A program made the translations under genes and the position numbers. Below the pieces are notes generated by a model. The model made no database searches and was not told the DNA's origin. It worked only from the letters and a program-made list of their open reading frames with translations. Source: Ypsolopha sequella (Eukaryota > Arthropoda > Insecta > Lepidoptera > Ypsolophidae). From it: DNA of 64,000 nucleotides. Where the stretch lies: NCBI GenBank assembly GCA_934047225.1, contig OW203997.1:1908417-1972416 (forward strand), written 5' to 3'. Below, one piece after another: positions 1-12,196 of this stretch; positions within the stretch are counted from its first letter, which is position 1, and every line of letters starts with the position of its first letter.

Positions 1-617
1 AAAGCAGGTATAGATATATACACTTTTTACACGTCAAATTTAATCTAATAAAGAAAATATATGTAATAGAATAATAAATGTACATGAACTAAATTAAAGG
101 TTTATTTAATTTATGTAGCAATATATTTACGATTAAAATGATAGGTAAAATATATATTATACAAGGTAAAATCCAATCAGCCGCCCGAACCCATACCGGA
201 GACCCGGCCAGGGACCAGGAACAAGGTTCAGTGATCACCAACCGAGCCCCCAGCACGAATCCAGGCGGCCGACCAAATCCCATCCTATATACTACATACT
301 AATAGGTTACATATATAAATACATGCCTACCTCCGCCCATTCGATTAGTCTTGCTAAGAAGAAGGGCAAGAAACTTAGCAAGATCATGTCTTTTTTTCAA
401 CATAAAACTTATACTATACAATATATGACTTATATCTACTTTAACCAAGGGATAAGAAAATACAAGACAGTAGGAATTCAGGTTAATGAAAAAAAGAAAA
501 ACATATATATCTTTGTCTACCTGTCTCATATAGTCCTTTTCCTTTTACAGTCTATAATCAATTAATGTTTACACCTTAGAGGAATCATAAGTTAAGAAAT
601 TATACTATTTAATTAAA
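1..617 (-). mobile_element. 3' UTR of a Jockey/CR1-group LINE
   Basis: This AT-rich segment directly follows the stop codon of the reverse-transcriptase frame at 618 on the minus strand. It matches 33450-33694 and 50490-51110 almost base for base. In those copies the tail continues into an AAATAAACT-type end and (TTTGAA)n, so about 40 bp of the 3' end of this copy lies off the left edge. Short frames inside it are not genes. Confidence 0.85.
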
Positions 618-2516
618 TTATAACTTACTACGAGTATCATTATCACTGTAACACCATGCTTCACCATCATCCAAATATTCATTTATTTTATAATATGCCT
701 TTTTCAATAGGCCCTGCTTAATATACAGTTTAAACTTATTCTCTGACAAAGTAAGGACCTCCTTTGGAAGTTTATTGTAAAATCTTATACCATGTCCTAC
801 AAAAGAGGTACTCACCTTAGCGAGTCTGATTTTTGGAAAAGCCAGTTTATGCTTATTTCTGGTCTCCTTACAATGTTGCTTACCAAGCCTTGGGAAAGAC
901 TCAACATTTTTTCTGACATATCTAAGGACTTGGTAAATATATTCACAAGGAACCGTTAATATATTAATTTCTTTGAACTTTTGTCTTAATGAATCCCGGT
1001 GCTTCATATTATAAATAGCCCGAATTGCTCTCTTCTGCAAAACAAAGACTGCGTCTGTATCCGCGGCTCTACCCCATAACAGCATGCCGTATGACATAAT
1101 GCTGTGAAAGTAACTAAAATAGACTAGTCTAGCAGTATCTACATCAGTAATTTGTCTTATGCGTCTAACAGCGTATGCGGCCGAACTAAGTCTACCACAT
1201 AGGGCTTCTATGTGGGGACCCCACTGAAGACGAGAGTCTACCGTAATGCCTAAAAACTTTGTTTCGTTAACTAACTCCAGCTTGGACCCCTGCAAAAGCA
1301 AATTACCATCCACTTGAATTACATTTGGTAACGTAAATTTTATACACTTTGTCTTTTTTGCGTTTAAAACTAAATTATTTACAGTAAACCAATCAAGCAC
1401 CAGTGATAAAGTTGTATTCGCGCCGTCAAGGATATCTTTACGTCTATTAACTTTAAAAATAAGTGACGTGTCGTCTGCGAATAATACTATCTTCGTTAAG
1501 TCTTTAACTAAATATGGAAGGTCATTTATGTAAATTAAAAACAGCAAGGGCCCTAATATGGAACCCTGCGGGACACCCATTTTAACTAATGCTCCACTTG
1601 ATTTTACCCCGTTAATGTCTACCTTTTGAATACGATCACTAAGATATGACTTCAATAACGCCAAAGATTTGCCCCTCACTCCGTAGTGATCCAATTTACA
1701 TAAGAGTGTTTCATGATTAACGCAATCAAAGGCTTTCGAGAGGTCACAAAATACACCAAATGCATCTTGCTTTTCTTCCCAAGCATCAAAAATGTGCTTA
1801 ACTAAAGCAACTCCTGCATCTGTGGTTGACATCCCTCTAGTGAATCCATATTGTTCACAGTGAAGTAACTTATTTAAATTAAAATGAAATAACAATTGAT
1901 TAAAAACTATTTTTTCAAAAACCTTACTCAATACCGGTAAAACTGACACAGGTCTATAGTTTGAAGGGTCCCCGTGGTCGCCTGATTTAAAAAGGGGGAT
2001 CAATTTACTAAACTTCATTAAGTCAGGAAAGATACCATCATCTACACATTTATTAAAAATTAATGCCAAATAAGGAGCTATTAAATCAATAACAGAACTT
2101 ATAACTTTCACAGATAGGCCCCATAAGTCCTCGGTTTTTTTCAAGTTAAGCGATTTAAATGCTTTAATTACAGTTAATGAATTAATATGTTTAAAAGCAA
2201 ATACAGAAAGACACTGAGGTACGTGATCTATTAAAAGATCCTGCGCAAGCCTAGGGCTTGAATTTAAATCTTTAGTTGTTAAGGAAGGAATTTCAGTAAA
2301 GAATTGTTCAAAGGCATTCGCAACTTCTTTATCTCCTGTAACGACTTCATTGTTAATACTTAACTTAAGTTCGTTATCTCGTTTCTTACTTTTCCCAGTT
2401 TCAGTATTTATGATGTTCCATACTGTTTTTACTTTGTTATCGGACCTTTTAAGTTTTTTATTCAAGTAGATACTTTTTGCTTTTAAACACACCAATTTAA
2501 AGATGCGTAAGAGCAA
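618..2516 (-). CDS. LINE ORF2 reverse transcriptase, Jockey/CR1 group (5'-truncated)
   Basis: This is a 632-codon open frame whose first codon is TTG, so it is the remainder of a longer ORF2. It lacks the upstream apurinic endonuclease. RT blocks are in order: SNYRPVSVLPVLSK near residue 185, VFCDLSKAFDCVNHETLL near 255, KMGVPQGSILGPLLFLIY near 313 and LFADDTSLIF near 345. FLGITVDSRLQWGPHIEAL and the C-terminal YFSYFHSIMSYGMLLWG follow. The YADD-equivalent FADD is intact. A small repeat resembling 18129-18215 adjoins the 5' end near 2515, so the insertion probably truncates there. Confidence 0.92.
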   Translation of the reverse strand: MLLRIFKLVCLKAKSIYLNKKLKRSDNKVKTVWNIINTETGKSKKRDNELKLSINNEVVTGDKEVANAFEQFFTEIPSLTTKDLNSSPRLAQDLLIDHVPQCLSVFAFKHINSLTVIKAFKSLNLKKTEDLWGLSVKVISSVIDLIAPYLALIFNKCVDDGIFPDLMKFSKLIPLFKSGDHGDPSNYRPVSVLPVLSKVFEKIVFNQLLFHFNLNKLLHCEQYGFTRGMSTTDAGVALVKHIFDAWEEKQDAFGVFCDLSKAFDCVNHETLLCKLDHYGVRGKSLALLKSYLSDRIQKVDINGVKSSGALVKMGVPQGSILGPLLFLIYINDLPYLVKDLTKIVLFADDTSLIFKVNRRKDILDGANTTLSLVLDWFTVNNLVLNAKKTKCIKFTLPNVIQVDGNLLLQGSKLELVNETKFLGITVDSRLQWGPHIEALCGRLSSAAYAVRRIRQITDVDTARLVYFSYFHSIMSYGMLLWGRAADTDAVFVLQKRAIRAIYNMKHRDSLRQKFKEINILTVPCEYIYQVLRYVRKNVESFPRLGKQHCKETRNKHKLAFPKIRLAKVSTSFVGHGIRFYNKLPKEVLTLSENKFKLYIKQGLLKKAYYKINEYLDDGEAWCYSDNDTRSKL

Positions 2517-3940
2517 TAAATTACTCGGTTACGTTTAAAACACGAGCGTAGCGAATTTATTTCTTTTCGTCCTAGTAGCATAAAAACTACTATTAATATT
2601 ATTCGTATTCGTTCTATATTTTTTTCGATGGACTAATTGGTTAACAAATTGTTAATTTTCATTCATAATTTTGTTTAGTCAGCTTCTATACAGGTGGAAA
2701 AAATTTAACGGCCCTGGAAGGGAACTACCTTAAATATTTTAGTTACCTCATTTTACTGAAAGGAAACATTCCTTTATTTTTTTAAATAAACAAAACTGCA
2801 TTCAAAGATCTTCTAAAATTTGCTTTGAGAACCCGGGAACTGAACCAATAAAAATAAAAAAAATAAACCTTCGCTTATATTTCGCTGTATATTAAGAATA
2901 GCTCAAATGTTAAACGTTTTTCGTTTATACGGGAACGTAGTTAATTTTTCATTTTTTAAGGAGACTTTTTTTACGGAAAAACACATCTCACAGTACGGAA
3001 AACGAACTGCAGTACACAGAAATATGCGTAATGCTATTTCAGTACATAAAAAAGCTTCCTTCAAATCCTTTTGTTTAATAACTAAATTGCTTTAATATAC
3101 TAATTTTATTTTAACGAGACGTCAAGAATTGTTTTAAAAGAACACAATCTTCTTGTAGATCATACGCCAGATCAATAAGGTATACATGCTCCGCCCCTCG
3201 CAGCCTGCGCCCCGGGTCATGGCCCTTTTGGCTCTAGGGTAAATACGCCACTGCCATACAGTGTACGGCGCCACATTGCTCTATGTTGCTTTGTGTAAGC
3301 AACCGATCCTCATTGCTCTATGTTGCCAGTACAGGACATGCGCGTTATTACTTGCGTTATAGCCCCCCTCGCACCCCCTTCCTCGTCCAAGCTCCAAGAA
3401 TTCGCAATTTCGATGACGTCATCTGTGACATCACGCCTGCTTCCTGTACTGGTCGAACTGTTTTCTTTCAAACGTTATTGTATACTCTAAATGCCAGAAT
3501 GTTGTCCCGAGCATCATCAGATTTATGGGCAATAGACGCCGCGTCTGCGCCTGCGCAACAAGCTCTCAGTGTTCCCGGACTAGTAATGAACAATCAGGAT
3601 TTAAGACCACACATGACGTTCATGGCGGTACTGTCTTCCGTTCCTAAATGGATTCGAAGAACATCTACTTAATATTTACGTCTTTTGAGTACATTGTATG
3701 GTCCTGAAAATATCGTCGTGGGATAACTAATTAAATAAGTGCGGTCATTTCGACGCAAAGTTGAGCTTTATTTAAAATTCACACCTATAAAAATTTCGTA
3801 TGAAGATTGCCTACTTGAACCTAAGTTTTCTACGAAATTATATGAGGTATCTATGAGTTTGTAAAGTATATACTTGATGCTTTGACTTGAGTACCTAACT
3901 ACATAGATGAGAAATTCCTTTGGAAAATTTAAAATTGTAT
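2517..3940. other. no recognisable gene; GC-rich patch 3180-3670
   Basis: 2512-2560 matches, inverted, a dispersed segment at 18180-18210 (AACACGAGCGTAGCGA). 2600-3160 is AT-rich with nothing recognised. 3180-3670 is GC-richer and carries a 129-codon plus-strand frame (3283-3672) with no motif I recognise and skewed composition; I treat it as chance. Confidence 0.4.
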
Positions 3941-3944
3941 ATTT

Positions 3945-4470
3945 TTAGGGTTCCGTACCCGAAGGGTGCCAAATGGGACACTGTTACTAAGCCTCCGCTG
4001 TCTGTCCGTCCGTCTGTCCGTCTGTCAGTCACACAGGGGTCTACAGCTTCAGCCGTTATAGGTAGCCAGTTCAAATTTTCATACAATACGTGTTACCACT
4101 ATCACGGCAAATGAAAAAAAATCAAAGGGTGTCCCCATACAAAAAACCCTCGAAATAGTAGCATTTTCAACATTACCATCATTAGGGACCCTTTAACTCC
4201 GAAACAAGAGGACCGAAAAATATGGTCACTGAAAAGATATTAAGATTACAGAAAAAAAATTTAGTTAAGATATTAGGGTTCCGTACTTAGCGGGAGCCGC
4301 TAATTGTTTGTCAGGCTCTACCATTTTAGCGGCTTGTTTGTGTCGCCTTAATGTTGCTATTACATCTACATATATTATTGTTATTTACCATGTTTTAAGG
4401 GTTCCGTACCCGTATCGTGTGGTGGTACGGAACCTATTGTGCGCGAGTCCGACTCGCACTTGCCCCAATT
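3945..4470 (+). repeat. GGTTCCGTAC-family dispersed repeat (two abutting pieces)
   Basis: The first piece starts GGTTCCGTACCCGAAGGG and contains the CTGTCTGTCCGTCCGTC stretch. A second begins about 4278, and a third short segment runs to GCGCGAGTCCGACTCGCAC near 4455. The same pieces recur at 11330, 23845, 53870 and, inverted, at 33848 and 40312. Class is uncertain: no TIR or coding capacity was seen. Confidence 0.7.
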
Positions 4471-7080
4471 ATTTTTAACTCTTTTTGACTTGGTAGTAAA
4501 TACCAAGAAATACAATTTTCATCAAAACCTCGTTTCTTTTTCCTCTTTTACTTCTAGCGTCGTCGCTCGAAATTAAAAAGAAAACTCATAAAATGTAAAT
4601 TCCAAATTCAAACCGGAGATAGAGATGGAACAAGTGCAACGCGATGGCTGTTCTGCCGCTTACGCTGTACAGTTAAATATAAACTTTCGCACCTAGGAAA
4701 CAGGGTTTAGTTTTCCTTGCCCACGTGAGTTTTCCTCGGCCGTGACCGCGTGCAGTGACCTACGGCAATGCGCCGGCGCGCCTCGTTCTACGTCTAGTTG
4801 GCCACGTATTAGAACGCGTCACGGTTAGGCTAGGTTAGGAACGTGGTCGGAACAAAGTTTCAGTAAGAAAATGTTGTTAGAAAGAAAATATTAGGGTTGG
4901 GATTGGTTTGGGTGGTTTAAAGAGTTTTACGGAAGTGCATATTTTAGCTGCAGGATCGATTTTATCCAAACAACTTTAGCCATTGACTTTTGACATGGAT
5001 GATCGTGGATTCAAGTTGCATTTTCGTTATGAAATGTCATGTAAGATTCTTATAAGTGCATATATATAGGTATATTATGATAACTATCTATACAAATAAA
5101 TTTTCTCTAAAATAACATTTTCTTCGAATGTAGGTTGGTACTTGAAAAACAGCAGATACTTGCTTAATTATATATTCTCATTCGCTACAATCTACAAACA
5201 AGAGTAAACAAATTTCAAGCTTTTCTCTGCCTTCATTATTATGAAAAAATCGTTCAAATAACCAACTAGATAAAACAGTTGCTGAGCGAGTGTGTGGAGA
5301 TAGGAAGGAGCGTCACATTAAGGTGAGCGTTGACTAGGTTCCACGTCTACGTGCCATTGACCTAGGTTAGGGGCGGCGCGGCGTGCTAGCGTTAGATACA
5401 TTGTTAGTTGGAATTTTGTATAAGAAATCATAAAAAACAACAAAAAAAAACTGTTTTAGATCAAAACGAAGCGTGGCTTGTAAAATTTGGAAAATATATT
5501 CCAAAAAATACTCTTCAGTGACAGTTAACCTATAACCCCTATACATTGTTCTAAGAAACTACAAAAAATGCAGCTCACCATTAGCCCTCCGGGTAGGTCG
5601 TCGAAACTTGCTGACGTCACAACACGTGTGCAGGCGCAGGGGAGTCGTTGTGATATGTGTAACACAATGAATGGTGTCTGTAGTGAGTCGTGTCTGACAC
5701 GATGTGCTGTCGTCGAGTGTACTGTCCTACTGTCCAGTATCGTCATCGGTTATGTCATTCATTGCATGTCAGTTTTTGAATGGTTTACTTTACAACATTT
5801 AAACTAAACGGTCGTTTCTGTCAAGGATTTTATTTGTAGCAATATTCAAATGGGATTCTTTTTGGAAACAATATTTTGTCACGTTACAGTTTAAGGGATT
5901 TGAAGTTAGAAATTGACAAGATTTCAGTGGAATAGTGTGTGAATGAGCGTGGAGTGTGATGATGACGCGCAGGCGCCGTGCGGGGCGCGCGAGGGCTCGG
6001 CCGCCACTGCGCCTGCGCGGAGCGAGGACGCGCCAGAGAAATTACTGCGACGGTCACACTGGACGGAGCACCCCTTTCTTTTTTTCTTTTTGTTTCTCGA
6101 AATGTGCCTTTTTCGCGTCTCTAAGTCAAGGGGGATTTTTAAATTTTTCAAAAGTTTGTTGGCTTCCAAACGTTTAATAGTTACAGGTTTTGTTAATCTT
6201 AGTCATATTTTATGATTAAGTTGGATTTGATTTTCGATTAATTCTTGGTGTAGTTATTCAATGCATAAAAAGTTGTTACATTTACGAGGTAAGAAAAGGA
6301 GACTTTTATCAGCTTGGATTTGTTAAGTGACGCATAGATTTCTTTGTTCTAGGTATTTAACCAATGGTCTGCGTTTATAAAAAATATAACAATGGAATCA
6401 ATTGTTTTTCTATAAATGACTAACAAATTCAAAGCATGATAAATTTAACAAAGTTGATGCCTGCATAAATTAATATTTTTGAAGACAAATTTTATTCATT
6501 ATGTCTTATGTTGCAAATAAAATAAGTAACGAAACTTATTTTGAAAAACAGACATATATGAGACAGCTCTTCATATCATATAGTTTTATAATTATTATTT
6601 TTACAATCGTAGACTTTTTTAACAAGTTTCTAATTTTTAATTATATCAAAATGCAGTCCCTCCTCGTCCAGTGTAACCGCAGGTTTACACGCCGTGCATC
6701 AGCCGATCCCTCTTACCTGCGCTCGCGCCTCACACACACATGCACAGCCTCCCTCACGCACACATGCACTGCCAGGAGACGTGCCACAGACGTGAGCACT
6801 CCTAATGCCAGGTCAATGTTTCAGAAAAACGTTACAAGTGAAACGAATCCTGAGCTTTTTAGTAAATTGGATTTCATAAAAGTGAAAGTCCTGTTTCTCC
6901 AGATTTCTTATAAGATTTTCCACAGAAAGATATTTTTGACAGTGAAGCTTTTTGTTATTGTAATTTGATTTCCATTTCTTTTTTTCTTTATTTGGTTAAA
7001 GATTGAGATGAGATTTGATTATTGAAGGCAACAGCTAAAAAGTCGGCAACAAATCAATGGATCTAATGAAATTTTTGCAG
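4471..7080. other. no supported gene; GC-rich islands, possible promoter or first-exon area near 5940
   Basis: GC-rich patches occur at 4730-4850, 5290-5400, 5590-5720 and 5960-6070. At 5943 a plus-strand ATG opens a frame beginning MSVECDDDAQAPCGAREG that looks coding for about 45 residues, then runs into poly-T-derived residues with no clear donor. 6650-6790 holds CA-rich short repeats. I cannot support a gene here but would not exclude a 5' exon. Confidence 0.25.
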
Positions 7081-7135
7081 GAGATGTCTTTATACCTCAA
7101 GCTAACAGAAGTCGCAAGGGATCAGTCAATCCAAG
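7081..7135 (+). CDS. candidate isolated 55-bp exon (low confidence)
   Basis: AATTTTTGCAG precedes 7081 and AAG|GTAATA follows 7135. One frame reads DVFIPQANRSRKGSVNPR without a stop and looks protein-like, with an RKGS kinase-type site. I recognise no family and found no partner exons, so this may be chance. Confidence 0.2.
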
Positions 7136-8750
7136 GTAATAGTTAGCAGGAAAAGCTTGTAGAATTTAGTATTAATAGTACATTGCTGCAGCGGCAGGCA
7201 AGTTAGACATTGATGGACAAACGTGATAATGTGGGCCGAGGCACACATACGTGAGTCCATCAATGCTCAATTGCTGCCAGGCTTGTATTTTACTGTTCTC
7301 AAAACAATTCGTGGGTATTGAAACAATTTTTACTTTTACAAATCAAAAAGTACATATGGTAGGCACTTTTAGTAGTAAAGATTTCTACTAGAAACTCTAG
7401 CTAGAGTGATACTTACCTTGGCGTCTAGATATTCACTGCCTGGTGCTTCATTCAAAATATTTTCATCGGACTATATTTCTTCGCTTGAGCTCAGTTTAAT
7501 AAATAAATATTAATCCAATAAAGTTTTAACGTCCCGCGCGCTTTGTGTTTTTTTTTGCATTATCTGATTTGTATTCAGCAAGTAACATTATTAAACCTCT
7601 GCACATTGAAATTGCTGGTGAGTAAACGTAAGAAAACCTCATTCTAGGTATATTCAAATAACACGACAGTTATGGATTTTCATAGTGAAATTGCCGGCGT
7701 GATAACACGACAATATGGGTTATGATATTAATATTTCCGGCTGCTGATAGCTTGTTTTTCACCACTACAAGAAGTTCGATATATCTCGAACAAGATTTCT
7801 TAAGTTATGATCGTATTACATGCTTGTTTGAGAAAATACTACCTATTTGCTAAATACGTCAGAATTATATAATTCCGTTTTAATCATAGTCTACAAGTTG
7901 TTACGTACAATTTTTAAACTAATGTTTTCATCAGTCTATCTATATTCGCAGTTGTCACTCACTGCCTCATTCCTCTGTCCCCTAAGCTAAGAAAGTATAA
8001 ATAAAACATAACTATCGTTCGGTGGGTGTACATACTCGGGAGGGACGTTGCCCCTCCGCTGTAGTGTGCGTGCGTCTTTACTGTGTAATCACGAAGACGT
8101 GCACTAGTGTGCGCCGACCCTAAGTACACACTATGAAGAGTTGACGGAGTAGGTTTGAAGACTCAGCATATTTTTATGCTAATACACTAATACTCTTACG
8201 TGGAACATATTATCATTAGTTTCATGTTGCTTTGAATGTACCTATTAAATGCACACCTATTGATTCATCTTTTACAATATTATTAACATAGGTACTGAAC
8301 ATTCTTATGAAATAATATGACCTTGTACTTACTTGAATTTCCTCACCACTACCAGAAGTTACCACATTCATTACTACGTCAATCCAGACAAAGACGAAAC
8401 AGAGTCCCGACCAATTGTGAACTCACCTAAAAATGAGAAAACTAATCCTTGTCACCAGGCAATAAAGCTCAGCCATTCGTTCATGTGGAACCTAGAGTCA
8501 TGTAAATAGCAAACCCAATGACGGCTCGTGACATCGACGAAGTAAAACTGAGTAAGTTATAGTTATGTACCGCCACGGAGTTTCAGACTTGAAGGAATGT
8601 TCACTGGTTTGTACGTAATTGTTTAGGAATTAATGATGATGTATGGTTGGGTGGGTAGTACTGACGTGACCATTTATTTTTCTCTCAATTCGATACACCA
8701 GTTTATGTATATGTGGTTGGGATATCATCGTAGAATTAGGTATATCAGTC
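7136..8750. other. no supported gene
   Basis: AT-rich sequence. Two weak minus-strand exon-like segments are visible. One ends at 7418 with donor GTAAGT and reads SDENILNEAPGSEYLDAK. The other ends near 8335 with donor GTAAGT and reads MNVVTSGSGEEIQ. The acceptors are poor and no family is recognised. 7200-7285 has a short inverted repeat (TTGATGGA/TCCATCAA). Confidence 0.3.
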
Positions 8751-8754
8751 TTCC

Positions 8755-9300
8755 TGGGCATATATCATATTTCTGTAAAAATCGGGAGGGTCGCCTCGCT
8801 CCGCTTCGCTTCGCTCGGCTCCCCAAATGTATTGACATGTAAACCTAACACGCTCCTCGCTCCGCTTCGCTTCGCTCGGCTCCCCAAATGTATTGACATG
8901 TAAACCTAACACGCTCCTCGCTCCGCTTCGCTTTGCTCGGCTCCCCAAATGTATTGACATGTAAACCTAACACGCTCCTCGCTCCGCTTCGCTTCGCTCG
9001 GCTCCCCAAATGTATTGACATGTAAACCTAACACGCTCCTCGCTCCGCTTCGCTTCGCTCCGCTCCCCAAATGTATTGACATGTAAACCTAACACGCTCC
9101 TCGCTCCGCTTCGCTTCGCTCGGCTCCCCAAATGTATTGACATGTAAACCTAACACGCTCCTCGCTCCGCTTCGCTTCGCTCGGCTCCCCAAATGTATTG
9201 ACATGTAAACCTAACACGCTCCTCGCTCCGCTCGTCGTCGCACCCATTTTTTTAATTTCGATGAAAGATTTTCGATTTCATACTTCACGATCTGCCCACG
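8755..9300. repeat. GCGAAGCG-family dispersed repeat with internal 61-bp tandem array
   Basis: The ends match other family members: ATATATCATATTTCTGTAAA at left and TTTCGATTTCATACTTCACG at right (compare 16440, 21600, 23405, 32165). Between them a 61-bp unit containing CTCCGCTTCGCTTCGCTCGG and AATGTATTGACATGTAAACC repeats about seven times. CCCCAAATG recurs at 8821, 8882, 8943, 9004, 9065, 9126 and 9187. Copies differ by only a few bases. Confidence 0.9.
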
Positions 9301-9304
9301 ACAT

Positions 9305-9421
9305 GTACAGTGGAGACCACATCGAGCTATACAATTGCAGTACGACATTAGCCCCTACAGAGAAGAATATAAGATAGGTACAAAGTCCAATGTGTCTTAC
9401 TTGATGCGGTCTCCACTGTAC
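9305..9421. mobile_element. short MITE with CAGTGGAGACC ends
   Basis: Inverted ends TACAGTGGAGACCACATCGA and TGATGCGGTCTCCACTGTA flank about 80 bp of unique sequence. TA at both edges suggests a Tc1/mariner-type target duplication. No coding capacity. Confidence 0.6.
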
Positions 9422-9639
9422 ACTGGGTGTTAATTTGATAACCTTTTTCCTTCAAACAGGGTGTTCTACCCATGAATATGGACAACTTGTACTCTGAGCC
9501 CAACTTAAAAATCGCGAAAAAATATCTGCTCTTCCATAGAACAATTAATTACCCCACGACCAAAATGTACAAAATAGCTGATTTATTTTTTGCGATTTCA
9601 AGATTGTCCAAATGGTAAAAGTTCTTCATACTCAAGGGT

Positions 9640-9990
9640 ATAAGTCGGTAGGACGCCAGTCTCTTAATCTAGAAGAGACCCGGGTTCAAATCCTGTCGGA
9701 TGAACGGGCAATGAGATTTTCAGGATTTATGTGAATAGTGTTTTGCATTTTACATATATACTTACCAGTTGCTGACAGTGAAGGACATCACTGTGACCTA
9801 GATCTATATGACCTAAAACATAAAACACTGAAGTACGGCGAAAAGCCTCACACACTATCACGTTGGGACGGTAAATAAAATCGTCGGTGAAAAGAGGGTA
9901 GACGAGTGTTGACCAATCTAGTGACAGTCCACACTCGTAAACACCTCTAACAATTCCACAGGGATATACATGTATGTATATCGTGACTTA
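9640..9990 (+). mobile_element. tRNA-derived SINE-like element
   Basis: A degenerate pol III head has a B-box-like GGGTTCAAATCC. It is followed by CAATGAGATTTTCAGGAT and by the body TCGGTGAAAAGAGGGT ... CTAGTGACAGTCCACACTCG ... AAACACCTCT. The same order of blocks flanks the 31-bp array at 28770-31110, showing both belong to one family. No target duplication could be fixed. Confidence 0.6.
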
Positions 9991-10221
9991 TTTTACACCA
10001 ATTGTACCACTGAGCTAATGATTTGAATATGCTGCCAACGGCTTCTTTCTAGAATGAGGGTGAAGACTGAATGAGTCGAATGTTCGTCACGAACTTGCAG
10101 GGAATAGCCAACTATCAAAACAAATCGATACTGTGTAAAAAAGTGTTTTCGGCGTTGTATTTCAAGCTACTGACTTGCTAACTGCAAAACTTTAGACCCG
10201 CAGGACACCGGTCACCGTAAA

Positions 10222-10358
10222 AATTATTTTGGTGATACGTCAACCAGTTCATAACTCAAATAGAAAATGGATGGAACACGATATGTATTTTGGTGATACG
10301 AGTACGTCAACCAGTTCATAACTCAAATAGAAAATGGATGGAACACGATATGTATTTT
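10222..10358. repeat. two-copy direct repeat, about 67 bp
   Basis: A block from ATTTTGGTGATACG through CATAACTCAAATAGAAAATG to CACGATATGTATTTT occurs twice in succession. The second copy has a small insertion (AGTACG). Recent tandem duplication. Confidence 0.8.
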
Positions 10359-10364
10359 ATGTAT

Positions 10365-10435
10365 TACAAGCATTACCTCTCGCTTTGGTAGAGCAATCGC
10401 CCGGTAAGCGAGAGGTCCCGGGTTCGAATCAAGAT
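10365..10435 (+). mobile_element. tRNA-Thr-like SINE head, degenerate
   Basis: CTTTGGTAGAGC resembles a D arm. ATCGC-CCGGTAA-GCGAG makes an anticodon arm with GGT in the anticodon position, and CCCGGGTTCGAATC is a good B box. The acceptor stem does not pair, so this is a tRNA-derived repeat, not a functional tRNA. Confidence 0.4.
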
Positions 10436-10439
10436 TCAG

Positions 10440-12195
10440 AGCTCCTCACATCCAGATTTACTTTTCTTTCTGCGTTTCTATACTGCAATGATATAATATT
10501 AATTTATATCTCCTTGCGATGGATAAATCGCCAAGTGTTCAAACATAGAAATTTAATTTTGTCATAGTTTAGTTAAAATAACTACTTGTGCAGTTAAATG
10601 GTGGGGAAAAATCAATAACAAAAAATCTTTGAAAAGAATGCAATTAGATTTCATAAAAAATTACGTAAATATTTTAACCTAAACTGGTCTGTAGTTAAAT
10701 CAAAGCTTGCGCACCCCGTTGATGTTTTAATTATTGCACTTTACATAATCAATTTCATACAAATTTTTGACACTCGTAAGGGAATAAAAACCTATAGGGC
10801 ACTTCCAATTGACTTAGAAACTTGAAATGTTGTTAACGGGCTTTGGAAAGGTACTTTTTGTTGTTAACGGAACACCTGACGCTAGAACATCAACAACGCC
10901 AGATTTTCAAGGGTTCATTGGAAGAAACTAGGTCCCTCCTCATATTGAAGAAAATATATTTGATTTATCGATCTTTTATCTAGCAATTCCATCTATAAAC
11001 AATGTTTTCAGATTTATACTTTTGTCAAAAAAAAAAGTTTTCCACCCTCTTTTTTTTGGTTTTTAAACGTTCGTAATATTTCATGAAAAATATTTCAGTA
11101 TTAGCTAAAAACACACCAATTTATTGTTTCGCTGCGTGATCACTAGTATTACGCGTCCAAGAACAAGAGGCCAAAGAGCCAACATATAATAGCCTCTATG
11201 AAAAGCAAATAAGGTCTTTGCCATTAGACTTATTGTGCTGGACGGGTAGTAAAAAAAGTTGCTAGGGTATGCCATCCTCTTAAGTTGGTCCATCGTCACT
11301 GCAAATGGAATGAATTACCATAATGTTTTTGGGGTTCCGTACCCATATTGTGTGGTGGTACGAAACCCTTTGTGCGCGAGTCCGACTCGAACTTGGCCGT
11401 TATTTTTTTATTATTTCACGGAAAGTTGTTCAGTATGCTCAGTATAGTATGTGGTTTCATTTAAAAATACCTGTCTAAATATACCCAGTGTTACCCAATA
11501 ACCCAGTGCTTAGTGCTTATCCTTATTGGGTAACACTGCAGGTAAATTTTATATACATGTACAATATGTAGGACGTAGGTACAAAACCCCTGCAAACTGC
11601 AATACACACACAGAAGATGCGCGCGCGCGTCGTCGCGTCGCTCGCGTGATCTTTAATCTGTGATCGAGTCTAATGATCCAGCTCTCGGCCGATAACGTCT
11701 GCGAGCTGTCAACGATCCTCAATTATGTATGCATTTACTTCACACATCTCATTTATTATAAATGATAGCAAGTATATAATGTAATGTAATGAAATTGCAA
11801 TGCAAACAGAAAGAAAGTTCAAGGCGATTTATCATTATCGCCTTGATGACGACCAAAGCAAACATGACCTAGATTTTTCAACATGCTCTGACCCTGAGCT
11901 GTCCGTAAGAAGAGATAATATTATGTATGATTCTTTATTTTTTATTTTACACAGAAACAGGAACACAAACAGTTACAGTCAAAGGTATGTATGTACATGT
12001 ACATATGATTTAGCTTATCTCTAATAAGAAATTTCTTAAAGCAAACCATTGAGGAAACAATTAAAATTTAAATAAGAGTAATCATACACGTGCACAAAAA
12101 TAAAGTTTGCCTAAATATAAAAATAAAATATAATAATATTATATATAATAATAATAATATTTATATATAATAATAATATAATAATATTTGAAAAA
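10440..12195. other. no gene; one GGTTCCGTAC-family fragment
   Basis: AT-rich throughout. 11330-11395 is a short piece of the GGTTCCGTAC family ending GCGCGAGTCCGACTCG. 11615-11650 is a GC-rich CGCG run. 12120-12190 is an (AAT/TA)n low-complexity tract. No protein-like frame was recognised. Confidence 0.5.
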
Positions 12196-12196
12196 G

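Noticed and set aside
3283..3672. 129-codon plus-strand frame
   Set aside because: No motif, no splice context and composition of a GC-rich patch; most likely chance.
10365..10435. Functional tRNA-Thr gene
   Set aside because: Anticodon arm and B box are present but the acceptor stem and part of the T stem do not pair; treated as a SINE head.
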